Shown here piece after piece: positions 19,271 to 28,034 of a stretch of 64,000 bases of DNA. Each line of letters begins with the position of its first letter. Positions within the stretch are counted from its first letter, which is position 1. The position numbers and the translations under genes were made by a program. A model generated the notes under the pieces. It did not search any database, was not told the DNA's origin, and saw nothing but the letters and a program-made list of their open reading frames with translations. Source of the stretch: Tritonibacter multivorans (GTDB lineage: Bacteria > Pseudomonadota > Alphaproteobacteria > Rhodobacterales > Rhodobacteraceae). Where the stretch lies: NCBI RefSeq assembly GCF_001458415.1, contig NZ_CYSD01000043.1:186001-250000 (forward strand), given 5' to 3'.

Positions 19271-20436
19271 CCCCTGCCGCCCGCTATCAAGCGGCCATAG
19301 AAATCCTTGATCACGTATTGGACGGCAGTGCGGCCGAACAGGCGCTGACCTCCTGGGGGCGCCGCAGCCGCTTTGCAGGCTCCAAGGATCGCGCGGCTGT
19401 GCGGGATCATGTGTTCCAAGCACTGCGTTGCCTTCGGTCTTATGCGGTGCTTGGGGGCGCACGCAGCGGACGCGGGCTTGTGCTGGGGGCACTGCGCGCG
19501 GCGGGACTTGATCCTGAAGCGGTTTTCACCGGTGAAGGACATGCGCCCAAGCCCCTGACTGAAGGCGAAAAAAATCCCCCTTCCGGATTTTCCTCGGCGT
19601 CCGAAGAGCACGACATCCCAGACTGGCTCTGGCCGGATTTTGAGGCGAGCCTTGGGGCCGAGGCCACGGATGCTGCGCAAGCGTTGCGGACCCGTGCGCC
19701 TGTGCATCTGCGGGTGAACATGGCCAAAGGCACGCGGGCATCGGCGATTGCGAAACTGTCCGACGAGGACATCATCACCGAAGCGCACCCCGCGTCCGAG
19801 ACCGCGCTGACGGTTCTGGAAGGCGCGCGAAAGGTCAAAAATTCCAATGCGTTCCAGTCCGGTCTTGTGGAATTGCAAGACGCCGCAAGCCAGGCTGTTG
19901 TGGATTTTGTTCCGCTCGCAGACGGCCAGAAGGTGCTGGACTTTTGCGCAGGCGGTGGCGGCAAATCGCTCGCTTTGGCGGCGCGGGCGAAGCTGCGATT
20001 GTTCGCGCATGACGCAGATCCCAAGCGGATGAAGGACATCGCGCCGCGTGCAGAGCGTGCCGGTGCCCAAATCAAACTCCTCAATCCCGGCGCGCCCAAG
20101 CAGGAAGCGCCTTTTGATGTGGTGCTGTGCGATGCGCCTTGTTCCGGCACCGGATCCTGGCGTCGCGCCCCCGAAGGCAAGTGGCGTCTGGACCGTGACG
20201 GTTTAGACCGCACGCTGCAGATCCAGTCTCGGATCCTGGATGAGGCCTGCGAGCTTGTCGCGCCGGGCGGTGTCTTGGCCTATGCCACCTGTTCCATGCT
20301 GGCGCAGGAAAACCGCGATCAGGTTGACGCTTTTCTGGCTCGCACCAATGGCTGGACTCTTGAGGCGGATCAGGCGTGGTTTGTCCATCAGGGCACGGAT
20401 GGCTTCTATATTGCTGTCCTGCGGCATGTGGCCTGA
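19267..20436 (+). CDS. rsmB: RsmB/NOP-family 16S rRNA cytosine-C5 methyltransferase
   Basis: 389-aa m5C RNA methyltransferase. The SAM-binding motif is LDFCAGGGGKSLALAA; the two catalytic cysteines sit in DAPCSGTGSWRR and YATCSML, as in NOP2/RsmB. A short N-terminal helical RNA-binding region precedes the catalytic domain. It may target position 967 of 16S rRNA, but related family members modify other positions, so the exact site is an inference. The ATG overlaps the stop of a 10-codon leader frame. An upstream TTG in the same frame is a poorer start. Confidence 0.8.
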   Translation: MTPAARYQAAIEILDHVLDGSAAEQALTSWGRRSRFAGSKDRAAVRDHVFQALRCLRSYAVLGGARSGRGLVLGALRAAGLDPEAVFTGEGHAPKPLTEGEKNPPSGFSSASEEHDIPDWLWPDFEASLGAEATDAAQALRTRAPVHLRVNMAKGTRASAIAKLSDEDIITEAHPASETALTVLEGARKVKNSNAFQSGLVELQDAASQAVVDFVPLADGQKVLDFCAGGGGKSLALAARAKLRLFAHDADPKRMKDIAPRAERAGAQIKLLNPGAPKQEAPFDVVLCDAPCSGTGSWRRAPEGKWRLDRDGLDRTLQIQSRILDEACELVAPGGVLAYATCSMLAQENRDQVDAFLARTNGWTLEADQAWFVHQGTDGFYIAVLRHVA

Positions 20437-20474
20437 CAGCACGTTTTAGGAAATTGTTAAAGATCATGGCTTGG

Positions 20475-20489
20475 TTAACTTGGCCTTAA
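20475..20489. promoter_or_regulatory. CtrA-type binding site before cckA
   Basis: TTAA-CTTGGCC-TTAA, a perfect TTAA-N7-TTAA match followed by C, the CtrA consensus of alphaproteobacteria. It lies 50 bp before the start of cckA. Confidence 0.6.
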
Positions 20490-20538
20490 CCAATCTTGTC
20501 GTGATAGTGCGGCTAAACCTTTCATTAACGGAGCGCGA

Positions 20539-22854
20539 ATGCTCGGTCGTCCCACGTCTTCTGTACCGTCGCTCAAGGTGCAAACGCCAGAACAGGCGCG
20601 TCTCATTTCCATTTTGGTGCTGGCACTTGTGCTTGTCCTTGCCTCGTGGCTTGTTGAGGGGCCCGCGTGGGTGATGCGAGCCATGGCGGCTGTTGGGCTG
20701 ACCCTTGCCGCAGTCACCGCGATTGTGGCGTTGCAAGCCCGAAAACAGCTGACCGAACGCGCCATGGTGCGCGATATGCTGAGCGGCTTCATTGACAATG
20801 ATGCCACCCCCAGTTTTGTCACCGATGCGGATGGTGTCATTCACGCCTGCAACCGTGCCGCGCTGGACCGGTTTGAGGGCGCGGCCTCGGAAACGCTGAC
20901 GGCCACGCTGCGTTCCTTGCTGGCGAACCCTTCCGCTGTTTTGTTCCGCATGCGTAGCAAGGCCACCAAAGAGGGCCACGCCAAAGAGGAACTGTCTGCG
21001 CGAAGCGGTCAACTGCGGTTGAGCGTGCATGAAATGACAGCGGGCAACTTCCTGTGGCGGATTGAGGACGTGACCCCCGAACGGTCCACGGGGCGCGCGA
21101 CCGAGACGGTTTCGATCCCGATGGTCACCATTGGTCGCACGGGCACCATCTTGTTCATGAATGAGGCGGCCCGAAAACTGGTGGGTGAGCGGGTTAAATC
21201 CACTGAACGCCTGTTTCCGGGCGGCCCGGTGCTGAGCGGTCAGGTGCAGGCGCTGATGACGGCGCAGGGCCCGGTGGATGTACTGGTTCAGGAACATCAG
21301 CGTCCGCAGGGGCGTTCGGAGCTGTATTTCCTTGAGGCAAAACCGATCTCCAGCGGCCCGCAGGCGGGGTTTGAGACCCTTCCGGTGCCGTTGTTGAAAG
21401 TGCTGCCCGATGGTCAGGTTGTGTCGGTCAATCGGATGGCGATGAACCTGCTGGGGGTCGAAGATTTCAAAGGCCAGTATCTGGGTGAGCTGATGGAGGG
21501 CCTTGGCCGCCCAATGACCGAATGGCTGAAAGAAACAGCGCTGGGTCTGGCGCAGCACAAATCCGAATTCCTGCGCGTCAGCCGCAAAGATAAAGAGGTC
21601 TTTGTTCAGGTCACGCTGGCCCGCGTGGTCGAAGATGATGGCACCTCGATCATTGCGGTTTTGAATGACGCGACCGAGCTGAAGACGCTCGAAGCGCAAT
21701 TTGTGCAAAGCCAGAAGATGCAGGCAATTGGCCAACTTGCGGGCGGTGTGGCGCATGATTTCAACAACCTTTTGACTGCGATTTCCGGGCACTGCGATCT
21801 TTTGTTGCTGCGCCACGATCAAGGTGATCACGACTATGGGGATCTGATCCAGATCCATGAGAACGCCAACCGGGCCGCAGCCCTGGTGAGCCAGCTGCTG
21901 GCCTTCTCGCGCAAACAAACACTGCAACCCGAAGTGCTGGATGTGCGCGAAACCCTGTCGGATCTCACCCATCTGCTGAACCGTCTTGTCGGCGAACGGG
22001 TCACCCTGACCCTAAGCCACGATCCGGTGATGCGCGCCATTCGCGCCGACAAACGCCAGCTGGAGCAGGTCTTGATGAACCTTGTGGTCAACGCAAGGGA
22101 TGCGATGCCGCAGGGCGGGGAAATTCGTATTGAGACCGAAACCGTGTCCCTGACAAAGCCGCTGGAGCGGGACCGTGCCGTGGTGCCCGAAGGCGATTGG
22201 GTGTCCATCCGTGTCAGCGACGAGGGCACCGGTATTGCAGCCGACAAGCTGCAGAAGGTCTTCGAACCTTTCTACACCACCAAACGCACCGGTGAAGGCA
22301 CCGGGCTTGGCCTCTCGACCGCCTATGGCATCATCAAACAAACCGGTGGCTTTATCTTTGTCGACTCGACCGTCGGGCAGGGGACGACCTTCTGCATGTA
22401 CTTCCCGGTTCACAAAAAGCGCGAAGAGGTCGAGGAAGCTGCAAAAGAAGTGGTTGTCGAAAAAGCGGCCCCTGCGGTTAAACACGGCGAAGGTGTGATC
22501 CTGCTGGTCGAGGATGAGGCCCCCGTGCGCGCCTTTGCCTCGCGCGCGCTGCGGATGCGGGGCTATACCGTGCTCGAGGCCGAATCCGCCGAAGACGCGC
22601 TGGATGTCCTGTCGGATGCGGATCTGAGTGTGGATGTCTTTGTCACCGACGTGATTATGCCCGGCATGGATGGGCCAACCTGGGTGCGCCAGGCGTTGGA
22701 AACGCGCCCCGGCACGAAGGTTGTGTTTGTCTCTGGCTATTCGGAAGGAGCCTTTGGCGACGCACAGCCCGAGGTGCCGAATTCGACCTTCCTGCCGAAA
22801 CCTTTCTCACTCAGCCAGCTGACCGAGACGGTCCAAGAGCAGCTGGACCTCTAG
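20539..22854 (+). CDS. cckA: hybrid sensor histidine kinase CckA
   Basis: 771-aa hybrid kinase at the top of the CckA-ChpT-CtrA phosphorelay, which controls cell cycle, motility and gene-transfer-agent genes in Rhodobacterales. Two membrane segments lie at about residues 24-40 and 48-66, then PAS-type sensor regions to about residue 385. The H box has His406 in GGVAHDFNNLLTA, followed by the N box NLVVNARDAMP and the G boxes. A C-terminal receiver domain has the phospho-acceptor Asp704 in VTDVIMPGMDG. HDFNNLLTAI and the TM-PAS-HK-REC order are diagnostic. The stop overlaps that of the convergent sulfotransferase gene. Confidence 0.93.
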   Translation: MLGRPTSSVPSLKVQTPEQARLISILVLALVLVLASWLVEGPAWVMRAMAAVGLTLAAVTAIVALQARKQLTERAMVRDMLSGFIDNDATPSFVTDADGVIHACNRAALDRFEGAASETLTATLRSLLANPSAVLFRMRSKATKEGHAKEELSARSGQLRLSVHEMTAGNFLWRIEDVTPERSTGRATETVSIPMVTIGRTGTILFMNEAARKLVGERVKSTERLFPGGPVLSGQVQALMTAQGPVDVLVQEHQRPQGRSELYFLEAKPISSGPQAGFETLPVPLLKVLPDGQVVSVNRMAMNLLGVEDFKGQYLGELMEGLGRPMTEWLKETALGLAQHKSEFLRVSRKDKEVFVQVTLARVVEDDGTSIIAVLNDATELKTLEAQFVQSQKMQAIGQLAGGVAHDFNNLLTAISGHCDLLLLRHDQGDHDYGDLIQIHENANRAAALVSQLLAFSRKQTLQPEVLDVRETLSDLTHLLNRLVGERVTLTLSHDPVMRAIRADKRQLEQVLMNLVVNARDAMPQGGEIRIETETVSLTKPLERDRAVVPEGDWVSIRVSDEGTGIAADKLQKVFEPFYTTKRTGEGTGLGLSTAYGIIKQTGGFIFVDSTVGQGTTFCMYFPVHKKREEVEEAAKEVVVEKAAPAVKHGEGVILLVEDEAPVRAFASRALRMRGYTVLEAESAEDALDVLSDADLSVDVFVTDVIMPGMDGPTWVRQALETRPGTKVVFVSGYSEGAFGDAQPEVPNSTFLPKPFSLSQLTETVQEQLDL

Positions 22855-23483
22855 GGGATGCTGTCGTAAAGGTCGAATTCCTCGGCGCATTTGCGGCGCA
22901 GAATGGCTTCGGTCTTCTCAGATAACGTGAGCTCCATCTTCGGGCTCACGTTTTTTTGTTCCGTCTCAATCGTCAGGCCAAGCCGGTCTTCCAAGAAGCT
23001 GTGAAACTGGCTCAGCGCTTCATAGCGGAACAGGTGATCGACCTTGCAGCCGTTGGGCTGTGCTTCCAGAAATTTCGCTTGCGAGCCGACATTGGCATAA
23101 GGCGGTCGGTTGCCGCGGCAATAGTCGCGGACAAAATCGTCAAAGGTGATGTCTTTAGTCGAGGCAGGCTTGCCGTCCAGATGGGGGCGTTGGCGGAACC
23201 GGTACCAGCTGCCCAACCAGTCGACCGGCTCGCGCATCACCGCTGCAACTTCCAACTCCGTACCGCAGACCTTGTCAAACATCGGCCGGATCCAGCGGTT
23301 GTAGCGGTAGACAGGGGCGTGCTTCAGTTCGGGTGGGTCGGTAATGACCATATCCGCATGGGGGCGCAGCGCCGCCTGCAGCGCGGTTGTGCCCGTTTTG
23401 GGCACGGACAACAGCGCCAGCCGCGCCTTATAAAATACCATCATTGCGTAAAGGATCCGGTAATACTTCTGCTCTTGGCTCAT
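22851..23483 (-). CDS. sulfotransferase-family protein
   Basis: About 210 aa. The 5'-phosphosulfate loop SVPKTGTTALQAAL near the N-terminus and the REPVDWLGSWYRFRQ segment (3'-phosphate-binding type) place it among PAPS-dependent sulfotransferase-like proteins common in Roseobacters. The acceptor is unknown. The start is uncertain: I take the ATG at 23483 (MSQEQKYYRILY); a later ATG pair at 23444 is possible. A much longer frame would run across the recA promoter and LexA box and is unlikely. It is convergent with cckA and divergent from recA. Confidence 0.75.
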   Translation of the reverse strand: MSQEQKYYRILYAMMVFYKARLALLSVPKTGTTALQAALRPHADMVITDPPELKHAPVYRYNRWIRPMFDKVCGTELEVAAVMREPVDWLGSWYRFRQRPHLDGKPASTKDITFDDFVRDYCRGNRPPYANVGSQAKFLEAQPNGCKVDHLFRYEALSQFHSFLEDRLGLTIETEQKNVSPKMELTLSEKTEAILRRKCAEEFDLYDSIP

Positions 23484-23565
23484 GGTAAACCATTCTTTAA
23501 CCGCCGGGACAGTCCTTTTGTGTTGTTCGTTTTTTCTTGCAATGTTCTCTTTTTGATCCCATATG

Positions 23566-23580
23566 GAACAAGAGGTGAAC
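23566..23580 (-). promoter_or_regulatory. LexA (SOS) box of recA
   Basis: GTTC-ACCTCTT-GTTC on the minus strand (GAAC-N7-GAAC on the plus strand), an exact match to the alphaproteobacterial SOS box, centred about 75 bp upstream of the recA start. Confidence 0.8.
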
Positions 23581-23647
23581 AAAGCAGTCACAAAGCAATC
23601 ATTGTCGTCAGCCTCCGGGTATGACACATAGAGAGGAACACGGGACT

Positions 23648-24721
23648 ATGGCGGATCTATTGACCATGAAGGACGACAAGAAAGCAGGCGACAAGCAGAA
23701 GGCGCTGGACAGCGCGCTGGCGCAGATCGAACGGCAGTTCGGCAAGGGCTCTATTATGAAGCTCGGCGACGGCAATGCGATCCACGAGATCGAGGCGAGC
23801 TCTACCGGCTCTCTGGGTCTTGATATTGCGCTGGGGATTGGCGGTCTGCCGATGGGCCGGATCATTGAAATCTATGGTCCGGAAAGCTCGGGTAAAACCA
23901 CGCTGACCCTGCACTGCATTGCCGAACAGCAGAAAAAGGGCGGCGTTTGTGCCTTTGTGGACGCGGAACACGCGCTGGACCCGCAGTATGCGAAAAAGCT
24001 GGGCGTTGATCTGGACGAGCTGCTGATTTCGCAGCCTGACACCGGCGAACAGGCGCTTGAGATCACCGATACGCTGGTGCGGTCCGGCGCGGTGAACATG
24101 GTCATTGTTGACTCGGTTGCGGCGCTGACGCCGAAATCGGAACTCGAAGGTGACATGGGTGACAGCAGCGTAGGCGTTCAGGCCCGCCTGATGAGCCAGG
24201 CAATGCGCAAGCTGACCGGTTCTATCTCGCGGTCCAAATGCATGGTCATCTTCATCAACCAGATCCGCATGAAGATCGGCGTGATGTTCGGCTCTCCGGA
24301 AACCACCACTGGCGGTAACGCGCTGAAGTTCTACTCCTCGGTCCGTCTGGATATCCGCCGGATTGGCGCGATCAAAGACCGGGACGAGGTCGTGGGCAAC
24401 TCCACCCGCGTCAAGGTTGTGAAAAACAAAGTGGCGCCGCCGTTCAAACAGGTCGAGTTTGACATTATGTACGGCGAAGGCATCTCCAAAATGGGGGAAC
24501 TGCTGGATCTGGGTGTGGCCGCAGGTGTGGTCAACAAGTCCGGCGCCTGGTTCTCTTACGGGGACGAACGCATCGGGCAGGGGCGCGAGAACGCCAAAAC
24601 CTTCCTGCGTGACAATTCCCGCATCGCGCTGGAGATCGAAGACAAAATCCGCGCCTCCCACGGCCTTGATTTCGAGATGCCGCCGGAAGAACGCGACGAC
24701 GATGTTCTGTTCGAAGGCTAA
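23648..24721 (+). CDS. recA: RecA recombinase
   Basis: 357-aa RecA, which forms ATP-dependent filaments on single-stranded DNA, pairs homologous DNA and triggers LexA self-cleavage. Walker A is GPESSGKTT at residues 77-85; [12 protein letters not shown] is the Walker B region; the L2 loop includes [14 protein letters not shown]. The C-terminus is acidic. The chosen ATG places [12 protein letters not shown] first; nine upstream in-frame codons are possible but unlike other RecA proteins. An SOS box lies upstream. Confidence 0.98.
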   Translation: MADLLTMKDDKKAGDKQKALDSALAQIERQFGKGSIMKLGDGNAIHEIEASSTGSLGLDIALGIGGLPMGRIIEIYGPESSGKTTLTLHCIAEQQKKGGVCAFVDAEHALDPQYAKKLGVDLDELLISQPDTGEQALEITDTLVRSGAVNMVIVDSVAALTPKSELEGDMGDSSVGVQARLMSQAMRKLTGSISRSKCMVIFINQIRMKIGVMFGSPETTTGGNALKFYSSVRLDIRRIGAIKDRDEVVGNSTRVKVVKNKVAPPFKQVEFDIMYGEGISKMGELLDLGVAAGVVNKSGAWFSYGDERIGQGRENAKTFLRDNSRIALEIEDKIRASHGLDFEMPPEERDDDVLFEG

Positions 24722-24743
24722 ACGCCCCCAAGATTGAATTCCG

Positions 24744-24784
24744 ACCGGCCGCTCTGTTCCTGCAGGGCGGCCGGTGTGTTTTTG
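24744..24784 (+). terminator. terminator after recA
   Basis: Perfect 9-bp stem ACCGGCCGC / GCGGCCGGT with a 14-nt loop, followed by GTGTTTTT. Confidence 0.75.
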
Positions 24785-24864
24785 CGGGGCTGCACGGGTG
24801 TTAAGTCGTTGCGAAACTTGAGGTCAGACCCCCATGGCGCATTTTGATGAGTAGACAGCCCCGC
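24784..24864 (+). repeat. long-range inverted repeat upstream of alaS
   Basis: GCGGGGCTG (24784-24792) pairs with CAGCCCCGC (24856-24864) across 63 nt in the spacer between recA and alaS. It could close a structured leader, or be chance. Confidence 0.3.
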
Positions 24865-24921
24865 GCACGCGCGATAAACCGCTGAGGACTGTTATAAACC
24901 ACCAATGAGAGCGCCTTTTCG

Positions 24922-27573
24922 ATGCCCAGCTTGAACGACATCCGGTCGACTTTCCTGAACTACTTTGCCAAGCAGGGCCACGAGGTTGTGGACTCCAGCC
25001 CGCTGGTGCCGCGCAATGACCCCACCTTGATGTTCACCAACTCGGGCATGGTGCAGTTCAAGAACTGCTTCACCGGGGTTGAGCGCCGCGACTATACCCG
25101 CGCGACCACCGCGCAGAAATGTGTCCGCGCCGGCGGCAAGCACAATGACCTCGACAATGTGGGCTATACCGCGCGTCACCACACTTTCTTTGAAATGCTG
25201 GGGAACTTCTCCTTTGGCGACTATTTCAAAAAAGAAGCGATCCCCTTTGCCTGGGAGCTGATCACCAAGGAATTCGATATTCCGAAGGACAAGCTCTATA
25301 CCACCGTCTATCACACCGATGACGAAGCGTTTGAAATCTGGAAGAAAATGGGCGTGCCCGAGGACCGGATCATTCGCATCGCCACCTCGGACAACTTCTG
25401 GCAGATGGGTGACACCGGCCCCTGCGGCCCCTGCACCGAAATTTTCTATGATCACGGCGACCACATCTGGGGTGGCCCTCCGGGTTCTCCGGAAGAAGAT
25501 GGCGACCGCTTTATCGAGATCTGGAACGTTGTTTTCATGCAGAACGAACGTTTTGCAGATGGCTCCATGACCGATCTGGACATGCAGTCCATTGACACCG
25601 GCATGGGTCTGGAACGCATTGCGGCATTGCTGCAGGGCACCCACGACAACTATGAAACCGATCTGTTCAAGGCGCTGATCGAAGCCTCGGCGGATGCCAC
25701 GAGCACCGATCCGTTTGGCGACCAGAACGTGCACCACCGGGTGATTGCGGACCACCTGCGGTCTTGTTCCTTCCTGATCGCCGAAGGTGTGCTGCCGTCG
25801 AACGAAGGCCGGGGCTATGTGCTGCGCCGCATTATGCGCCGCGCCATGCGCCATGCCTCGCTGCTCGGCGCAAAAGACCCGGTGATGCACAAGCTGGTGC
25901 CTGCGCTGGTTCAGAAAATGGGCGGTGCCTATCCGGAACTGGGGCAGGGTCAGGCCCTGATCGAAGAAACCTTCGAGCAGGAAGAAACCCGCTTCCTCAA
26001 GACGCTGGATCGTGGTCTGAAACTGCTGGACGATGCCTCGGTGGATCTGAGCAAGGGCGACACCCTGCCGGGGGAAACCGCGTTCAAGCTCTATGACACC
26101 TACGGCTTCCCGCTCGACCTGACCCAGGACGCGTTGCGCGCCAAAGAGATCGAGGTCGACACCGACGGTTTTGACGCCGCAATGAAGGCGCAGAAAGAAC
26201 AGTCTCGCGCAGGCGGCATTGGTCTGGGCGAAGCGGCAGATGTGAAGGTTTACTTTGACATTCTGGACGAAGCTGGCCCGACCGAATTCCTCGGCTATGA
26301 AACCGAAAAGGCCGAAGGTCAGATCGCGGCCATCGTCAAAGATGGCGCGCGCGTGGACGCGGCGGCCAAGGGCGATCAGGTTCAGATTATCCTGAACCAG
26401 ACCCCGTTTTACGGCGAAAGCGGCGGTCAGGTGGGCGACACAGGTCAGCTGACCGTTGAGGGCGGCACAGCCAAGATCACCGACACCAAGAAGGTCGAAG
26501 GCCTGTTCCTGCACATCGGCGAAGTGACCGAAGGCGAGATTAAGGTTGGCGTTGGGGCCGAGTTGGAAGTGGATCACGCCCGTCGTGCGCAGATCCGGGC
26601 CAACCACTCTGCCACTCACCTGCTGCACGAAGCTCTGCGCAATGCGCTCGGTGAACATGTGGCGCAGAAGGGGTCGCTCAATGCAGCCGACCGTCTGCGG
26701 TTTGATTTCAGCCACGGCAAAGGTCTCTCAGCTGCGGAACTGGTGCAGGTTGCCGCCGAAGTGAATGATTTCATTCGCCAAAACACCACAGTGTCGACCC
26801 GGATCATGACCCCGGATGACGCCCGCGACATGGGTGCGCAGGCGCTGTTTGGTGAGAAATACGGCGAAGAGGTCCGCGTGGTCTCCATGGGCAGTGCCCC
26901 CACTGGCAAAGGCGCGGATGGCAACACCTACTCGATCGAGCTCTGTGGCGGCACGCATGTCAAACAGACCGGTGACATTGGTACCTTTGTGATCCTTGGC
27001 GACTCCGCGTCGTCGGCTGGCGTGCGCCGGATTGAAGCGCTGACCGGTGCGGCGGCCTTTGAACATCTGGATCGCGAAGCGACCCGCATGGGTGAAATCG
27101 CAGCCGCGCTGAAAACCCAGCCTGCGGATGTCATGGATCGCCTGAAGGCGATGATGGATGAACGCAAGGCGCTGCAGAACGAGATCTCGAACCTGAAGCA
27201 ACAGGTCGCTATGGGCGGTGGCTCTGGTGGTGGTGCCGAGGCGAAAGAGATCGGCGGCAAGAAGTTCCTGGCGCAAGCGCTGCAAGGCGTGTCCGGCAAG
27301 GATCTGCGCGGCCTGATCGATGCCCACAAGCAGAACCTCGGCTCTGGCGTTGTCCTGCTGATCGCCGAAGATGATGGCAAGGTTGCTGTCGCGGCGGGGG
27401 TCACCGACGATCTGACAGCTGAGATCTCTGCTGTGGACGTGCTGAAAGCAGCCGTACCGGCCGTTGGCGGCAAGGGCGGCGGTGGTCGTCCCGACATGGC
27501 GCAGGGTGGCGGCAAGGATTTCGCGGGCGCTGATGAGGCGATCAAACTCGCAGAACAGCTGTTGGAGGGCTGA
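24922..27573 (+). CDS. alaS: alanyl-tRNA synthetase
   Basis: 883-aa class II synthetase charging tRNA-Ala. The N-terminal [20 protein letters not shown] and motif 2/3 regions are present. The editing domain has the zinc/catalytic motif [11 protein letters not shown] and the second half [13 protein letters not shown]. The C-terminal oligomerisation region is glycine-rich and ends with the usual [15 protein letters not shown]. Full length. The ribosome binding site is modest. A DUF1330 gene follows three bases after the stop, so the two are cotranscribed. Confidence 0.97.
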   Translation: MPSLNDIRSTFLNYFAKQGHEVVDSSPLVPRNDPTLMFTNSGMVQFKNCFTGVERRDYTRATTAQKCVRAGGKHNDLDNVGYTARHHTFFEMLGNFSFGDYFKKEAIPFAWELITKEFDIPKDKLYTTVYHTDDEAFEIWKKMGVPEDRIIRIATSDNFWQMGDTGPCGPCTEIFYDHGDHIWGGPPGSPEEDGDRFIEIWNVVFMQNERFADGSMTDLDMQSIDTGMGLERIAALLQGTHDNYETDLFKALIEASADATSTDPFGDQNVHHRVIADHLRSCSFLIAEGVLPSNEGRGYVLRRIMRRAMRHASLLGAKDPVMHKLVPALVQKMGGAYPELGQGQALIEETFEQEETRFLKTLDRGLKLLDDASVDLSKGDTLPGETAFKLYDTYGFPLDLTQDALRAKEIEVDTDGFDAAMKAQKEQSRAGGIGLGEAADVKVYFDILDEAGPTEFLGYETEKAEGQIAAIVKDGARVDAAAKGDQVQIILNQTPFYGESGGQVGDTGQLTVEGGTAKITDTKKVEGLFLHIGEVTEGEIKVGVGAELEVDHARRAQIRANHSATHLLHEALRNALGEHVAQKGSLNAADRLRFDFSHGKGLSAAELVQVAAEVNDFIRQNTTVSTRIMTPDDARDMGAQALFGEKYGEEVRVVSMGSAPTGKGADGNTYSIELCGGTHVKQTGDIGTFVILGDSASSAGVRRIEALTGAAAFEHLDREATRMGEIAAALKTQPADVMDRLKAMMDERKALQNEISNLKQQVAMGGGSGGGAEAKEIGGKKFLAQALQGVSGKDLRGLIDAHKQNLGSGVVLLIAEDDGKVAVAAGVTDDLTAEISAVDVLKAAVPAVGGKGGGGRPDMAQGGGKDFAGADEAIKLAEQLLEG

Positions 27574-27576
27574 ACA

Positions 27577-27864
27577 ATGGGCGCACTTTGGATTGCACAT
27601 GTGACTGTGACCGACACAGAGGCCTATGGCAAATATGCCGAGCTTGCGGGCCCGGCGATTGCCAAACACGGCGGTGAGTTCATCGCCCGTGCGGGTCGCT
27701 TTGTTCAGCTGGAAGGCAAAGAGCGCCCGCGCAATGTGGTGGCAAAATTTGCCAGCGTCGAAGCGGCTGTCGATTGCTACAACAGCCCGGAATATCAGGA
27801 AGCCCTGAGCCACGCCAAAGGCGCCTCTGAGCGGGAACTTCTGGTGGTGGAAACCACGGACTGA
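27577..27864 (+). CDS. DUF1330 domain protein
   Basis: 95-aa protein of the DUF1330 family, a dimeric ferredoxin-like alpha-beta barrel. Family features are LWIAHVTVTDTEAYGKY, GGEFIARAGRF, and a repeated strand-helix ending YNSPEYQEAL. Catalytic function is unknown. It lies directly behind alaS and before a terminator. Confidence 0.88.
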   Translation: MGALWIAHVTVTDTEAYGKYAELAGPAIAKHGGEFIARAGRFVQLEGKERPRNVVAKFASVEAAVDCYNSPEYQEALSHAKGASERELLVVETTD

Positions 27865-27890
27865 TCCGAAGATCCTATAGAAATGCAAAG

Positions 27891-27920
27891 AAGGGCGCCA
27901 ACTGGGCGCCCTTTCTTTTT
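27891..27920 (+). terminator. terminator after alaS-DUF1330 unit
   Basis: Stem AAGGGCGCC / GGCGCCCTT with a 5-nt loop (AACTG) and T-rich tail TCTTTTT. Confidence 0.85.
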
Positions 27921-27980
27921 GTCTGTGCTGTCCGGACCCGGTCAGCAGAACATTGTTCGCGTTTAACCGCAGGCAAAGAA

Positions 27981-28007
27981 AAAAGGCCGCCGAACCGGCG
28001 ACCTTTT
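27981..28007 (-). terminator. terminator downstream of typA
   Basis: On the minus strand AAAAGGTCGCC pairs with GGCGGCCTTTT (one G-T pair), followed by T residues. Confidence 0.7.
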
Positions 28008-28034
28008 GCAGTTTTGTCTGTACGAAGCCGCAGC

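Noticed and set aside
19246-19287. TTG start giving an N-terminus reading like MAPEG for the rsmB-type gene
   Set aside because: The resemblance to the MAPEG name is chance; the ATG at 19267 has AGGG upstream and fits the family N-terminus.
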